Notes: generated by a model from the letters alone, not told the origin. Positions 44,761 to 59,700 are shown, numbered from the stretch's first letter. The stretch: DNA of 62,000 nucleotides from Mesostigma viride (GCA_009746045.1 RPFO01001141.1:1-62000); one strand, 5' to 3'. Made by a program: numbers and translations.

Positions 44761-47700
44761 ATGAATGGTCTTTGGGCAAGACAAGCTTGGAACGTGCTGG
44801 GAGGGCTCGGAGCGAGCAATCTGTTTGCCAGAGTCCGGCCCTCATCCTTGACATTTTCAAGGTATGGCATATATCCCAATGATTTTCTGGCACATCTTAT
44901 CCCGATTCCCTAGTGAAGTGGTTGGCGACATTCGTCCACCTGAGTGTGTGTAGTTGCAGAGGCACGTTTGTGTCGTGCATATCTGAGCACCCTCCGTCTC
45001 GGCATGGTGGCGTGCAGGTATGCGTCCAAGGACGCCGCTTCTCCAGACATGGACCTCGGGGCACTCCGCGTCGACAAGGGTCTGACTAGGGTGGATGGGT
45101 AAGGTAGAGGAGGATTTGCTAGCCTCCGAGCTGGCCATCCTGCAGGGGCAGCACATCCCACATCACTAGCATCGCAGACCGCTGTCATGCACAATGAACC
45201 GTTTGGAACCGTTGTGCCCGCCCGCAGTATGCTTGGACATGGGGAATGATGTGGCATGTCGTTGCACTTCACTAGATGGTATGTATAGAGGCCAGAGAAG
45301 AATTCTCTGGTCCTTATGCTCTCTCTGGAAGTACCAACACCTTGATTGCGAAAGCAACCTATTGTGCAGCTGGGCTCGTTGGCTTGTTGCCCCTGTTGCT
45401 TGGTCTACCTAGGACCATGACCATGCGTGTTGGTTGTGATGGCCTTTATCCCAGGGAAGGGAGCGCATTACTATTGCTCAGGGAATCTACTCCTGTAGCC
45501 TGGTAATCCCGACGAGTGTTTATGCACCGGGCGTAGGCCAAGTTTGCGGCCATTAACTGGCTTGCCCCCACTGCCACATGTCATGGGGTCACCCGTTGTG
45601 AGCACTGTGTCATACATGCAGCCTGCCTAGTTGGCAAGCCGAACGCGACCGAGTGCAGCTTTCTTGGGTACCGTGCGGCTGTTCCCCTCCTACCTCATAT
45701 ACGTGTCATCGAGTGTTCCCCTCTCACCTCATACACGTGTCATCGAGTGTTCCCCTGTCACCTCATACACGTGTCATCGAGTGTTCCCCTCCCACCTCAT
45801 ACACGTGTCATAGAGTGTTCCCCTGTCACCTCATACACGTGTCATCGAGTGTTCCCCTGTCACCTCATACACGTGTCATAGAGTGTTCCCCTCTCACCTC
45901 ATACACGTGTCATAGAGTGTTCCCCTGTCACCTCATACACGTGTCATAGAGTGTTCCCCTCCCACCTCATACACGTGTCATCGAGTGTTCCCCTCCCACC
46001 TCATACACGTGTCATCGAGTGTTCCCCTCTCACCTCATACACGTGTCATAGAGTGTTCCCCTCTCACCTCATACACGTGTCATAGAGTGTTCCCCTCCCA
46101 CCTCATACACGTGTCATAGAGTGTTCCCCTCTCACCTCATACACGTGTCATAGAGTGTTCCCCTCTCACCTCATACACGTGTCATCGAGTGTTCCCCTGT
46201 CACCTCATACACGTGTCATCGAGTGTTCCCCTGTCACCTCATACACGTGTCATCGAGTGTTCCCCTCCCACCTCATACACGTGTCATAGAGTGTTCCCCT
46301 CCCACCTCATACACGTGTCATCGAGTGTTCCCCTCCCACCTCATACACGTGTCATCGAGTGTTCCCCTCTCACCTCATACACGTGTCATCGAGTGTTCCC
46401 CTGTCACCTCATACACGTGTCATCGAGTGTTCCCCTCTCACCTCATACACGTGTCATAGAGTGTTCCCCTCTCACCTCATACACGTGTCATAGAGTGTTC
46501 CCCTCTCACCTCATACACGTGTCATCGAGTGTTCCCCTGTCACCTCATACACGTGTCATAGAGTGTTCCCCTCTCACCTCATACACGTGTCATCGAGTGT
46601 TCCCCTGTCACCTCATACACGTGTCATCGAGTGTTCCCCTGTCACCTCATACACGTGTCATAGAGTGTTCCCCTCCCACCTCATATACGTGTCATCGAGT
46701 GTTCCCCTCCCACCTCATACACGTGTCATCGAGTGTTCCCCTCTCACCTCATACACGTGTCATAGAGTGTTCCCCTCTCACCTCATACACGTGTCATAGA
46801 GTGTTCCCCTGTCACCTCATACACGTGTCATAGAGTGTTCCCCTGTCACCTCATACACGTGTCATAGAGTGTTCCCCTCTCACCTCATACACGTGTCATC
46901 GAGTGTTCCCCTGTCACCTCATACACGTGTCATAGAGTGTTCCCCTCTCACCTCATACACGTGTCATAGAGTGTTCCCCTCTCACCTCATACACGTGTCA
47001 TAGAGTGTTCCCCTCTCACCTCATACACGTGTCATAGAGTGTTCCCCTGTCACCTCATACACGTGTCATAGAGTGTTCCCCTCTCACCTCATACACGTGT
47101 CATAGAGTGTTCCCCTCTCACCTCATACACGTGTCATCGAGTGTTCCCCTCTCACCTCATACACGTGTCATAGAGTGTTCCCCTCCCACCTCATACACGT
47201 GTCATCGAGTGTTCCCCTCTCACCTCATACACGTGTCATAGAGTGTTCCCCTCTCACCTCATACACGTGTCATAGAGTGTTCCCCTGTCACCTCATACAC
47301 GTGTCATAGAGTGTTCCCCTCCCACCTCATACACGTGTCATAGAGTGTTCCCCTCTCACCTCATACACGTGTCATAGAGTGTTCCCCTCTCACCTCATAC
47401 ACGTGTCATCGAGTGTTCCCCTCTCACCTCATACACGTGTCATCGAGTGTTCCCCTCTCACCTCATACACGTGTCATAGAGTGTTCCCCTCCCACCTATA
47501 GAGTGTTCCCCTCTCACCTCATACACGTGTCATCGAGTGTTCCCCTGTCACCTCATACACGTGTCATCGAGTGTTCCCCTCCCACCTCATACACGTGTCA
47601 TAGAGTGTTCCCCTGTCACCTCATACACGTGTCATAGAGTGTTCCCCTCCCACCTATAGAGTGTTCCCCTCTCACCTCATACACGTGTCATAGAGTGTTC

Positions 47701-50700
47701 CCCTCTCACCTCATACACGTGTCATAGAGTGTTCCCCTGTCACCTCATACACGTGTCATCGAGTGTTCCCCTGTCACCTCATACACGTGTCATCGAGTGT
47801 TCCCCTCTCACCTCATACACGTGTCATAGAGTGTTCCCCTCCCACCTATAGAGTGTTCCCCTCTCACCTCATACACGTGTCATCGAGTGTTCCCCTGTCA
47901 CCTCATACACGTGTCATCGAGTGTTCCCCTCCCACCTCATACACGTGTCATAGAGTGTTCCCCTGTCACCTCATACACGTGTCATAGAGTGTTCCCCTCT
48001 CACCTCATATACGTGTCATAGAGTGTTCCCCTGTCACCTCATACACGTGTCATAGAGTGTTCCCCTCTCACCTCATACACGTGTCATAGAGTGTTCCCCT
48101 CTCACCTCATACACGTGTCATAGAGTGTTCCCCTGTCACCTCATACACGTGTCATAGAGTGTTCCCCTGTCACCTCATACACGTGTCATAGAGTGTTCCC
48201 CTCTCACCTCATACACGTGTCATCGAGTGTTCCCCTCCCACCTCATACACGTGTCATCGAGTGTTCCCCTGTCACCTCATACACGTGTCATCGAGTGTTC
48301 CCCTGTCACCTCATACACGTGTCATCGAGTGTTCCCCTCTCACCTCATACACGTGTCATAGAGTGTTCCCCTCCCACCTCATATACGTGTCATAGAGTGT
48401 TCCCCTCTCACCTCATACACGTGTCATAGAGTGTTCCCCTCTCACCTCATACACGTGTCATAGAGTGTTCCCCTCCCACCTCATACACGTGTCATCGAGT
48501 GTTCCCCTGTCACCTCATACACGTGTCATAGAGTGTTCCCCTGTCACCTCATACACGTGTCATAGAGTGTTCCCCTGTCACCTCATACACGTGTCATAGA
48601 GTGTTCCCCTCCCACCTCATACACGTGTCATAGAGTGTTCCCCTCTCACCTCATACACGTGTCATAGAGTGTTCCCCTCTCACCTCATACACGTGTCATA
48701 GAGTGTTCCCCTCTCACCTCATACACGTGTCATCGAGTGTTCCCCTGTCACCTCATACACGTGTCATCGAGTGTTCCCCTCTCACCTCATACACGTGTCA
48801 TCGAGTGTTCCCCTCTCACCTCATACACGTGTCATAGAGTGTTCCCCTGTCACCTCATACACGTGTCATAGAGTGTTCCCCTCTCACCTCATACACGTGT
48901 CATAGAGTGTTCCCCTCTCACCTCATACACGTGTCATAGAGTGTTCCCCTGTCACCTCATACACGTGTCATAGAGTGTTCCCCTCCCACCTCATACACGT
49001 GTCATCGAGTGTTCCCCTCCCACCTATAGAGTGTTCCCCTCTCACCTCATACACGTGTCATCGAGTGTTCCCCTCTCACCTCATACACGTGTCATAGAGT
49101 GTTCCCCTCTCACCTCATACACGTGTCATCGAGTGTTCCCCTGTCACCTCATACACGTGTCATAGAGTGTTCCCCTCTCACCTCATACACGTGTCATCGA
49201 GTGTTCCCCTCTCACCTCATACACGTGTCATAGAGTGTTCCCCTGTCACCTCATACACGTGTCATAGAGTGTTCCCCTGTCACCTCATACACGTGTCATA
49301 GAGTGTTCCCCTCTCACCTCATACACGTGTCATCGAGTGTTCCCCTGTCACCTCATACACGTGTCATAGAGTGTTCCCCTGTCACCTCATACACGTGTCA
49401 TAGAGTGTTCCCCTCTCACCTCATACACGTGTCATAGAGTGTTCCCCTCCCACCTCATACACGTGTCATCGAGTGTTCCCCTCTCACCTCATATACGTGT
49501 CATAGAGTGTTCCCCTCTCACCTATAGAGTGTTCCCCTCCCACCTCATACACGTGTCATAGAGTGTTCCCCTCTCACCTCATACACGTGTCATAGAGTGT
49601 TCCCCTGTCACCTCATACACGTGTCATAGAGTGTTCCCCTCTCACCTCATACACGTGTCATCGAGTGTTCCCCTCTCACCTCATACACGTGTCATAGAGT
49701 GTTCCCCTCTCACCTCATACACGTGTCATAGAGTGTTCCCCTCTCACCTCATACACGTGTCATCGAGTGTTCCCCTCTCACCTCATATACGTGTCATCGA
49801 GTGTTCCCCTCTCACCTCATACACGTGTCATCGAGTGTTCCCCTCTCACCTCATACACGTGTCATCGAGTGTTCCCCTCTCACCTCATACACGTGTCATA
49901 GAGTGTTCCCCTCCACCTCATACACGTGTCATCGAGTGTTCCCCTCTCACCTCATACACGTGTCATCGAGTGTTCCCCTCTCACCTCATACACGTGTCAT
50001 CGAGTGTTCCCCTGTCACCTCATACACGTGTCATAGAGTGTTCCCCTCTCACCTCATACACGTGTCATCGAGTGTTCCCCTCTCACCTCATACACGTGTC
50101 ATAGAGTGTTCCCCTCTCACCTCATACACGTGTCATAGAGTGTTCCCCTCTCACCTCATACACGTGTCATCGAGTGTTCCCCTCTCACCTCATACACGTG
50201 TCATCGAGTGTTCCCCTCTCACCTCATACACGTGTCATAGAGTGTTCCCCTGTCACCTCATACACGTGTCATAGAGTGTTCCCCTCTCACCTCATACACG
50301 TGTCATCGAGTGTTCCCCTCTCACCTCATACACGTGTCATCGAGTGTTCCCCTGTCACCTCATACACGTGTCATAGAGTGTTCCCCTCTCACCTCATACA
50401 CGTGTCATCGAGTGTTCCCCTCCCACCTCATACACGTGTCATAGAGTGTTCCCCTCTCACCTCATACACGTGTCATAGAGTGTTCCCCTCTCACCTCATA
50501 CACGTGTCATCGAGTGTTCCCCTCTCACCTCATACACGTGTCATCGAGTGTTCCCCTCTCACCTCATACACGTGTCATAGAGTGTTCCCCTCCCACCTCA
50601 TACACGTGTCATAGAGTGTTCCCCTCTCACCTCATACACGTGTCATAGAGTGTTCCCCTCTCACCTCATACACGTGTCATCGAGTGTTCCCCTCTCACCT

Positions 50701-53700
50701 CATACACGTGTCATAGAGTGTTCCCCTCCCACCTCATACACGTGTCATAGAGTGTTCCCCTCTCACCTCATACACGTGTCATAGAGTGTTCCCCTGTCAC
50801 CTCATACACGTGTCATAGAGTGTTCCCCTCTCACCTCATACACGTGTCATCGAGTGTTCCCCTCTCACCTCATACACGTGTCATCGAGTGTTCCCCTCTC
50901 ACCTCATACACGTGTCATCGAGTGTTCCCCTGTCACCTCATACACGTGTCATAGAGTGTTCCCCTCCCACCTCATACACGTGTCATAGAGTGTTCCCCTG
51001 TCACCTCATACACGTGTCATAGAGTGTTCCCCTCTCACCTCATACACGTGTCATCGAGTGTTCCCCTCTCACCTATAGAGTGTTCCCCTCTCACCTCATA
51101 CACGTGTCATCGAGTGTTCCCCTCCCACCTCATATACGTGTCATAGAGTGTTCCCCTCTCACCTCATACACGTGTCATCGAGTGTTCCCCTCTCACCTCA
51201 TACACGTGTCATAGAGTGTTCCCCTCTCACCTCATACACGTGTCATAGAGTGTTCCCCTCTCACCTCATACACGTGTCATAGAGTGTTCCCCTCTCACCT
51301 CATACACGTGTCATCGAGTGTTCCCCTCTCACCTCATACACGTGTCATAGAGTGTTCCCCTCTCACCTCATACACGTGTCATCGAGTGTTCCCCTGTCAC
51401 CTCATACACGTGTCATCGAGTGTTCCCCTGTCACCTCATACACGTGTCATAGAGTGTTCCCCTCCCACCTCATACACGTGTCATCGAGTGTTCCCCTGTC
51501 ACCTCATACACGTGTCATAGAGTGTTCCCCTCTCACCTCATACACGTGTCATCGAGTGTTCCCCTGTCACCTCATACACGTGTCATAGAGTGTTCCCCTC
51601 TCACCTCATACACGTGTCATAGAGTGTTCCCCTCCCACCTCATACACGTGTCATAGAGTGTTCCCCTGTCACCTCATACACGTGTCATAGAGTGTTCCCC
51701 TCCCACCTCATACACGTGTCATAGAGTGTTCCCCTGTCACCTCATACACGTGTCATAGAGTGTTCCCCTCCCACCTCATACACGTGTCATAGAGTGTTCC
51801 CCTCCCACCTATAGAGTGTTCCCCTCCCACCTCATACACGTGTCATAGAGTGTTCCCCTGTCACCTCATACACGTGTCATAGAGTGTTCCCCTCCCACCT
51901 CATACACGTGTCATAGAGTGTTCCCCTGTCACCTCATACACGTGTCATAGAGTGTTCCCCTGTCACCTCATACACGTGTCATCGAGTGTTCCCCTCTCAC
52001 CTCATACACGTGTCATCGAGTGTTCCCCTGTCACCTCATACACGTGTCATAGAGTGTTCCCCTGTCACCTCATACACGTGTCATAGAGTGTTCCCCTCTC
52101 ACCTCATACACGTGTCATAGAGTGTTCCCCTCCCACCTCATACACGTGTCATCGAGTGTTCCCCTGTCACCTCATACACGTGTCATCGAGTGTTCCCCTC
52201 CCACCTCATACACGTGTCATAGAGTGTTCCCCTGTCACCTCATACACGTGTCATAGAGTGTTCCCCTCTCACCTCATACACGTGTCATCGAGTGTTCCCC
52301 TGTCACCTCATACACGTGTCATCGAGTGTTCCCCTCTCACCTCATACACGTGTCATAGAGTGTTCCCCTCCCACCTCATATACGTGTCATAGAGTGTTCC
52401 CCTCTCACCTCATACACGTGTCATAGAGTGTTCCCCTGTCACCTCATACACGTGTCATCGAGTGTTCCCCTCCCACCTCATACACGTGTCATCGAGTGTT
52501 CCCCTCCCACCTCATACACGTGTCATCGAGTGTTCCCCTCTCACCTCATACACGTGTCATAGAGTGTTCCCCTCCCACCTCATACACGTGTCATAGAGTG
52601 TTCCCCTCTCACCTCATACACGTGTCATCGAGTGTTCCCCTCCCACCTCATACACGTGTCATAGAGTGTTCCCCTGTCACCTCATACACGTGTCATCGAG
52701 TGTTCCCCTGTCACCTCATACACGTGTCATAGAGTGTTCCCCTGTCACCTCATACACGTGTCATAGAGTGTTCCCCTCTCACCTCATACACGTGTCATAG
52801 AGTGTTCCCCTCCCACCTCATACACGTGTCATCGAGTGTTCCCCTGTCACCTCATACACGTGTCATAGAGTGTTCCCCTCTCACCTCATACACGTGTCAT
52901 CGAGTGTTCCCCTGTCACCTCATATACGTGTCATCGAGTGTTCCCCTCTCACCTCATACACGTGTCATAGAGTGTTCCCCTCCCACCTCATATACGTGTC
53001 ATAGAGTGTTCCCCTCTCACCTCATACACGTGTCATAGAGTGTTCCCCTGTCACCTCATACACGTGTCATCGAGTGTTCCCCTCCCACCTCATACACGTG
53101 TCATCGAGTGTTCCCCTCCCACCTCATACACGTGTCATCGAGTGTTCCCCTCTCACCTCATACACGTGTCATAGAGTGTTCCCCTCCCACCTCATACACG
53201 TGTCATAGAGTGTTCCCCTCTCACCTCATACACGTGTCATCGAGTGTTCCCCTCCCACCTCATACACGTGTCATAGAGTGTTCCCCTGTCACCTCATACA
53301 CGTGTCATCGAGTGTTCCCCTCTCACCTCATACACGTGTCATAGAGTGTTCCCCTGTCACCTCATACACGTGTCATAGAGTGTTCCCCTGTCACCTATAG
53401 AGTGTTCCCCTCTCACCTCATACACGTGTCATAGAGTGTTCCCCTCTCACCTCATACACGTGTCATAGAGTGTTCCCCTGTCACCTCATACACGTGTCAT
53501 AGAGTGTTCCCCTGTCACCTCATATACGTGTCATCGAGTGTTCCCCTCTCACCTCATACACGTGTCATCGAGTGTTCCCCTGTCACCTCATATACGTGTC
53601 ATAGAGTGTTCCCCTCTCACCTCATACACGTGTCATCGAGTGTTCCCCTGTCACCTCATACACGTGTCATAGAGTGTTCCCCTCTCACCTCATACACGTG

Positions 53701-56700
53701 TCATAGAGTGTTCCCCTCTCACCTCATACACGTGTCATAGAGTGTTCCCCTCCCACCTCATACACGTGTCATCGAGTGTTCCCCTGTCACCTCATACACG
53801 TGTCATAGAGTGTTCCCCTCTCACCTCATACACGTGTCATAGAGTGTTCCCCTGTCACCTCATACACGTGTCATCGAGTGTTCCCCTCTCACCTCATACA
53901 CGTGTCATAGAGTGTTCCCCTGTCACCTCATACACGTGTCATCGAGTGTTCCCCTGTCACCTCATACACGTGTCATAGAGTGTTCCCCTCTCACCTCATA
54001 CACGTGTCATAGAGTGTTCCCCTCTCACCTCATATACGTGTCATCGAGTGTTCCCCTCTCACCTCATACACGTGTCATAGAGTGTTCCCCTCTCACCTCA
54101 TACACGTGTCATAGAGTGTTCCCCTCTCACCTCATACACGTGTCATCGAGTGTTCCCCTGTCACCTCATACACGTGTCATAGAGTGTTCCCCTCTCACCT
54201 CATACACGTGTCATAGAGTGTTCCCCTCTCACCTCATACACGTGTCATCGAGTGTTCCCCTCTCACCTCATACACGTGTCATAGAGTGTTCCCCTCTCAC
54301 CTCATACACGTGTCATCGAGTGTTCCCCTGTCACCTCATACACGTGTCATCGAGTGTTCCCCTGTCACCTCATACACGTGTCATAGAGTGTTCCCCTGTC
54401 ACCTCATACACGTGTCATAGAGTGTTCCCCTCTCACCTCATACACGTGTCATCGAGTGTTCCCCTCTCACCTCATACACGTGTCATAGAGTGTTCCCCTC
54501 TCACCTCATACACGTGTCATAGAGTGTTCCCCTCTCACCTCATACACGTGTCATCGAGTGTTCCCCTCTCACCTCATACACGTGTCATAGAGTGTTCCCC
54601 TCCCACCTCATACACGTGTCATCGAGTGTTCCCCTCTCACCTCATACACGTGTCATAGAGTGTTCCCCTGTCACCTCATACACGTGTCATAGAGTGTTCC
54701 CCTCTCACCTCATACACGTGTCATCGAGTGTTCCCCTCCCACCTCATACACGTGTCATAGAGTGGGAGCTGGCCGAGACGTTCCTCTACTATGGGTGAAA
54801 ATTGAAATCCTTCCTCATTATAGCCCACCTAATGGGACTTACCGCGATTAGGAGTGTCTGAAAAACTGAAAAGCAATCGATATTAGGGTTTGCGCCAGTA
54901 TGGTGCACTGCCAGTACCAGGGTTTACCTAATACTAAGCCGACGCTAGCAGGATACCCCCCATGTTGCTTTGGCAGTGCGTTACCTTTTTTTGTAGGCTA
55001 TGCTGGGTGTCTTGTAGGCTATGCAGGGTCAAAGGCACACACATTTGCATAATGTGCATGTGTGCATCTTGGTACAAGCAAACACGCGTCCTTACATATG
55101 TGCAGGCCATGCACGCGTGCACATCAGCTCGTCAACCAACACAGGCTTGATATCACGCGCACTCGCAACACTGCATGCCCATGGACAGGCGTTGCCTCGA
55201 GGGAAGTCGCTCGTGCGCATGCGTACATGCATGGGAGAGTGTGACATGCTGATCTGCGTGTGGGTGACCCTTCATTGCCATGGGTGAATGCGGAACCTGC
55301 TCCCACCCCCCAGCTACGACGTCGACGGCTTTGTGGTGAACGACCATCGCATGGCAGGGTCCATCATTGCCTTCCGCACGTGCGCACTGAGCTGGAAGAC
55401 GACGCGGCTGGCAGACGTCACCCCGGAGAGGTGAGGCAGGCAGCTCACAACGGAGTCATGAGGTAGTTTGTGAGGCCATGCAAGAGAGGTGGACGCCTGG
55501 AGAGGTAGGCGATACAATAGGAGAGGTGGACGAGGCTCCGCAGGAGTGAGGTAATGGCGGGACAGGAGCGAGATGCCGGCGGAAGAAGGTAACTAAGAAG
55601 GTAACTAGCGCCCCGCAGGTGAGGGGAAGGAGGGTGACAATTGAAGACGGTGCCTCTAGGATTCCAAGGCAGTGCCTCTGCTGCGCCGTAAGGCTAGGTG
55701 TAGGGTTTCTGCTGCGCGAGGATACAGCACAGAGGAGAGCAAGTGCACACACGCCTCGAGCATGTGGTGGGTGCCATGTGGCGGGAGACGCGTCTGGCGA
55801 AAGGGGCCGATGAACATGATGGGAGGGGAAGCGCGCCAAGGGGGGACTGTGAGGGGAGTGGCATGCCATTCCTCTAGCCCCGTCTCAGAGGCAGGATATT
55901 CCTCGATGAGGAGCGCTAGCCAGGTGGTCTCTCGCGGGATGGGAGCCAGTGGCCAGGGCCACACAGGTGGGGCTGACCATGCGCCCATGCCGGCGGCTGC
56001 TCACAAGCGGGCTGGGAGACGTAGGGCATGCCGTGTCCAGGCAGCCCACGGCTGATGGATGGCCATATTGTGTGGAATACCCTACCGAATGTGTGTGGGG
56101 GGACGGGTGTGCGCTGTTAGTGTAATGTTTTAAGCTGCATGGGTTTCCTTCAGTGGAGTGCATGCAGGATGTTGCCGTTTACACGGTCGGCGCTATCATG
56201 TTTTCAAATTGTTGGGAGTGTTATCAATGGGCGGGTTATTCGGGGGAGGACCTTGCCATATTTTTCATCTCTATTAATGGTCAGTGCCGTTTGTCCCTTT
56301 GCTGCGCTTGTCACTGTGCTGCTTCTCACTGCCCCCCATGCGCGCCATGCCTGTTGACAGCCTCGAAGTATTTGACCTTCTGGCACCTGCACCTGGTAAG
56401 CCCATGTTGCCTGTTTGGCCCCTGTGGCAGCGCCCCCTGTATTTCTGCTGGTGTACGGCCGCGCTGGGTGCCTTCGCGTGTGCTTACAGGCGCATACTGC
56501 CCCTGCAATGTCCTTGTCATGTACTTGGCCTGCTTTTCTGAGCATAACTGCCCAGGTTGCAGCATACGATTTTCCCTAGTGAGCTTCCCCTTTTGGTGGA
56601 CAGACCGTTATGACCACAGCACAAAAGCTCTGTGTATCGTGATCGGGATGCTGTGGGTTGTTTTTCTGTTACGAGGGCAGTTTTGATTGTGCTCACTGTG

Positions 56701-59700
56701 GCAGTTGGATGCGTAGCATTGCGGCATGTTCGCTGTCTTCTATTGCCTTGCCTTGATACACCGGGAACAGGAGATCAATGCCTTGTCATGAGCACTCCAC
56801 GTTCGCCTCTTTTTCATCTTCTCTGGTAAACCCTCTCATCATCCCTGCGACCGGTATTCCCTTCCCTCGGGTCTCGACTTTGTTGGCTTGGCCCCAACAT
56901 CGTCACAACAGAACTGCTGGTGTTCGGCACGGGCGCGCGCATGCGGCAGGTGCCCCCCTCGCTGGCCATGAGCCTTCGCAAGAAAGGCATCTCGATGGAG
57001 GTGATGGACTCGGTGGGTTGCCAGCCGCATGCTATAGCGCTGCCTCGAAAGTGTCTTTATGCAGGCACCCGGCTGCCGCCCCTGGATGAGTCTTTTTGCT
57101 GGCTCTCGGTCGCCATCCCTAGATGAAGCCATAAATACTTGTTGAGGCACGCGTGGGGAGTTGCCTCAGTTAGTGGCTCGCTTGCTCCGCATAGTTTATG
57201 TTCATGGTGAGCAGCTTTACTTACATGGAAACAGGTATCTAACTTAACCCTTTTTTTAACGCGGTATATTGCGTTGTGAGCTATTTATAGAACACGTCAT
57301 AACATCTAGGGAAAATTTTTTTTCATAGTCATGTGTATACTTTCCTGAAAGCCCATAAATCAAAGGATTTTTTTAGCCACTCAAAATAATTCATTAGAAA
57401 GATACACTGGTTTGAATGCAGGGGGGTCTGACCATGACCGCAATTTGTTGACCCTAGGTCACAAGTCATGTGCTTATTCACAAATGGTTCATGAAAAAAA
57501 TCTGGCTTCTTGCACGAGCTATGGGCAACATATGCAGGCTCTGTGGAATAAAACTCAGGCCCATTGAGCCACTGGAGCTATTTTTCAATAGCATCACAAA
57601 CACAGCGCAGTACAACGCAGTGGGAAATGACAGCCCTTCACAACATGACGCAAGGACACTAGCCCCATAAAGGGGGCCATAATGAGCTAGGAGGGTCAAA
57701 ACGTTGAAAATAGGTGTTGTATAAGTTATACAGCATCAAACATGCATCAAACATCATGACTGGATGACATCATATGACTGAATCAGGCAGCCATAACCAA
57801 AGCATCATCCACTCTCACAACGTGTTGAGCACGTGCCTCGTGGGAAGGGAGGTGCTGGGTTTTCATTCCATAATGCGTGCAATACTGAAAGAAAGAGGCA
57901 CGTGTAATGCAAGGCTTGGATAGGTTGAGTGATCCATAAGCTTACATGCAGGCAAAGATGACACTGGAATGCATGCTAGCAAATGGTGGCAAGATGCTAA
58001 CAGCACATGATTATACACCATGATTATGGGCACCTAGCTGATCTTCTTGCACAATCAACGCAGTATAAACCATAGTTGTCTCACTTCACATCCAATCCTC
58101 ACGATATATGCACGGCTTGACGACGTATACAGCACCTAAATACTGCACAACTGCACCCTGCTATGGCTGACATGCAAGCAACGTCGAGTAGGATGGCGGT
58201 CTTAGAGAGGCCGGGCAGAGGTAAACTGGTAGAAATAAGTGGAAAACTGGCAGAAACTAAGTAAAAACACGATATAATTACGCCTGCAAGCACCATTGAG
58301 CCAGTGGCAGAGGCAATTTCCAGGAAAATACAGCATACCCTAGCAATAGCAGGGGGGGGGACATACCCCCCCATTTTCCTACTTGAGCCCACACACTTTT
58401 TTGCCGTCCAGCGCCGTCCGTCACCTGCCAAAATTGAAAAATGGCTAAGCGCACACCTTTGCCAAAATGGGTCGGTCGGGGCGAAACGGAGTGCACGTTG
58501 GACGTGTGACACGTGGCATTTATACGCTAGGGAGGTAGTTGGATCCGTAACGAATTCTATCTGACGCCACCAAGATCACTCCTAGTTTCGCCACGTGTCC
58601 TATAAATTTTGAACGTGTAATTACCGTAGTACGTATATGTGCGTTAGTACGTCCACGAGTACCTCACTCCCGGATGTAAGCCAAAGCGCCGGACCAAAAC
58701 CGCTCTTCCCCGGTGAGCGCGCACCTTTCCTGAAAACCAGGCGCCGGGTGTGTTTGCCAAGCGCACTCCGGTTCTATTTTCCTCGCGCCGTCCTCAAAAA
58801 GCCAACTTGAGCGCACTCCATTTTAATGATTTTGGCGACGGTTCGGATTTGGAGCTCGCTCCACGTCTGTCAGAGCCCCGTCGGACCAAACTTAGAGTGG
58901 GCAGTTTTGCCGTGCCGTGCCCCCCCCGCAATAGCCACGGTCACGCCTTACGCTATTTGCAGGCACCATCATGCCCGGAGCTACCCAACAAAAGTCTGCA
59001 CAAATCACGGTTTAGCCGAGAGTCCGGGCGCTCGGAATGAATAAACATGTGCTACGACTTGTCGATACACCATGGAGATCGAGGTTGGCAAATACGCCGT
59101 ACTGAGCTGCAAAAATACGGGAATACGCGTACCTTTGCGGCCCGTAAAAAATACGCGTATTTTTAAAAATACGCCATCCGGACTTGGGAAAAACTGCAGC
59201 GCTGTAACTGCTATAACTTCCGCAATACTGATCAGAATTTACCCGGTCTTGGCTCAAAACAAAGGTATTGAGGTGCTCTACAGTTTGCACTTGTCGTACT
59301 TGATCTAGGTAAACTCCACCTCCTTTTTTGTATCCTGAAATCAGGGCCGGGGGGGGGGGGGGGGGGGGGGGGGTAAATGGTAACGGCCCAACATGCCTCT
59401 TTGTAGGTGTGTGTGGTGGGCATGGATATGCGTCTTGAGGGCATGTCACTATGCTCATATTGATCATTGTGGCTATCTCTGTTCATAATAATCTTTTTTC
59501 ATGTCTTTCCATGCAAGTCGCCTTTAGTTCTTTGAGTTTTTAGTCACGAGACACGTATTTTTGCCCAACGAATTTTTCAGGCCCGACGTATATACTCGTA
59601 TTTTCAGCCCCCGCGTATTAACGCGCGTGCCGTATTTGCCAACCTGGATGGAGATACCAAGCATGGTGCCGCAGCAGACCCGAGTCTTGCCGTAATAATA

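Noticed and set aside
45685-54764. CRISPR array (regular 34-bp repeats)
   Set aside because: Units are directly contiguous with no unique spacers, and the context is eukaryotic.
45631-54798. Many 60-250-residue frames with HLIHVSSSVP repeats
   Set aside because: Artefacts of the 34-bp satellite; the array lies inside an intron with phase-matched exons on both sides.
54768-54798. Possible exon fragment ELAETFLYYG directly after the satellite
   Set aside because: Resembles a short glycosyl hydrolase 47 motif but is only ten residues, and the surrounding intron model is phase-consistent without it.
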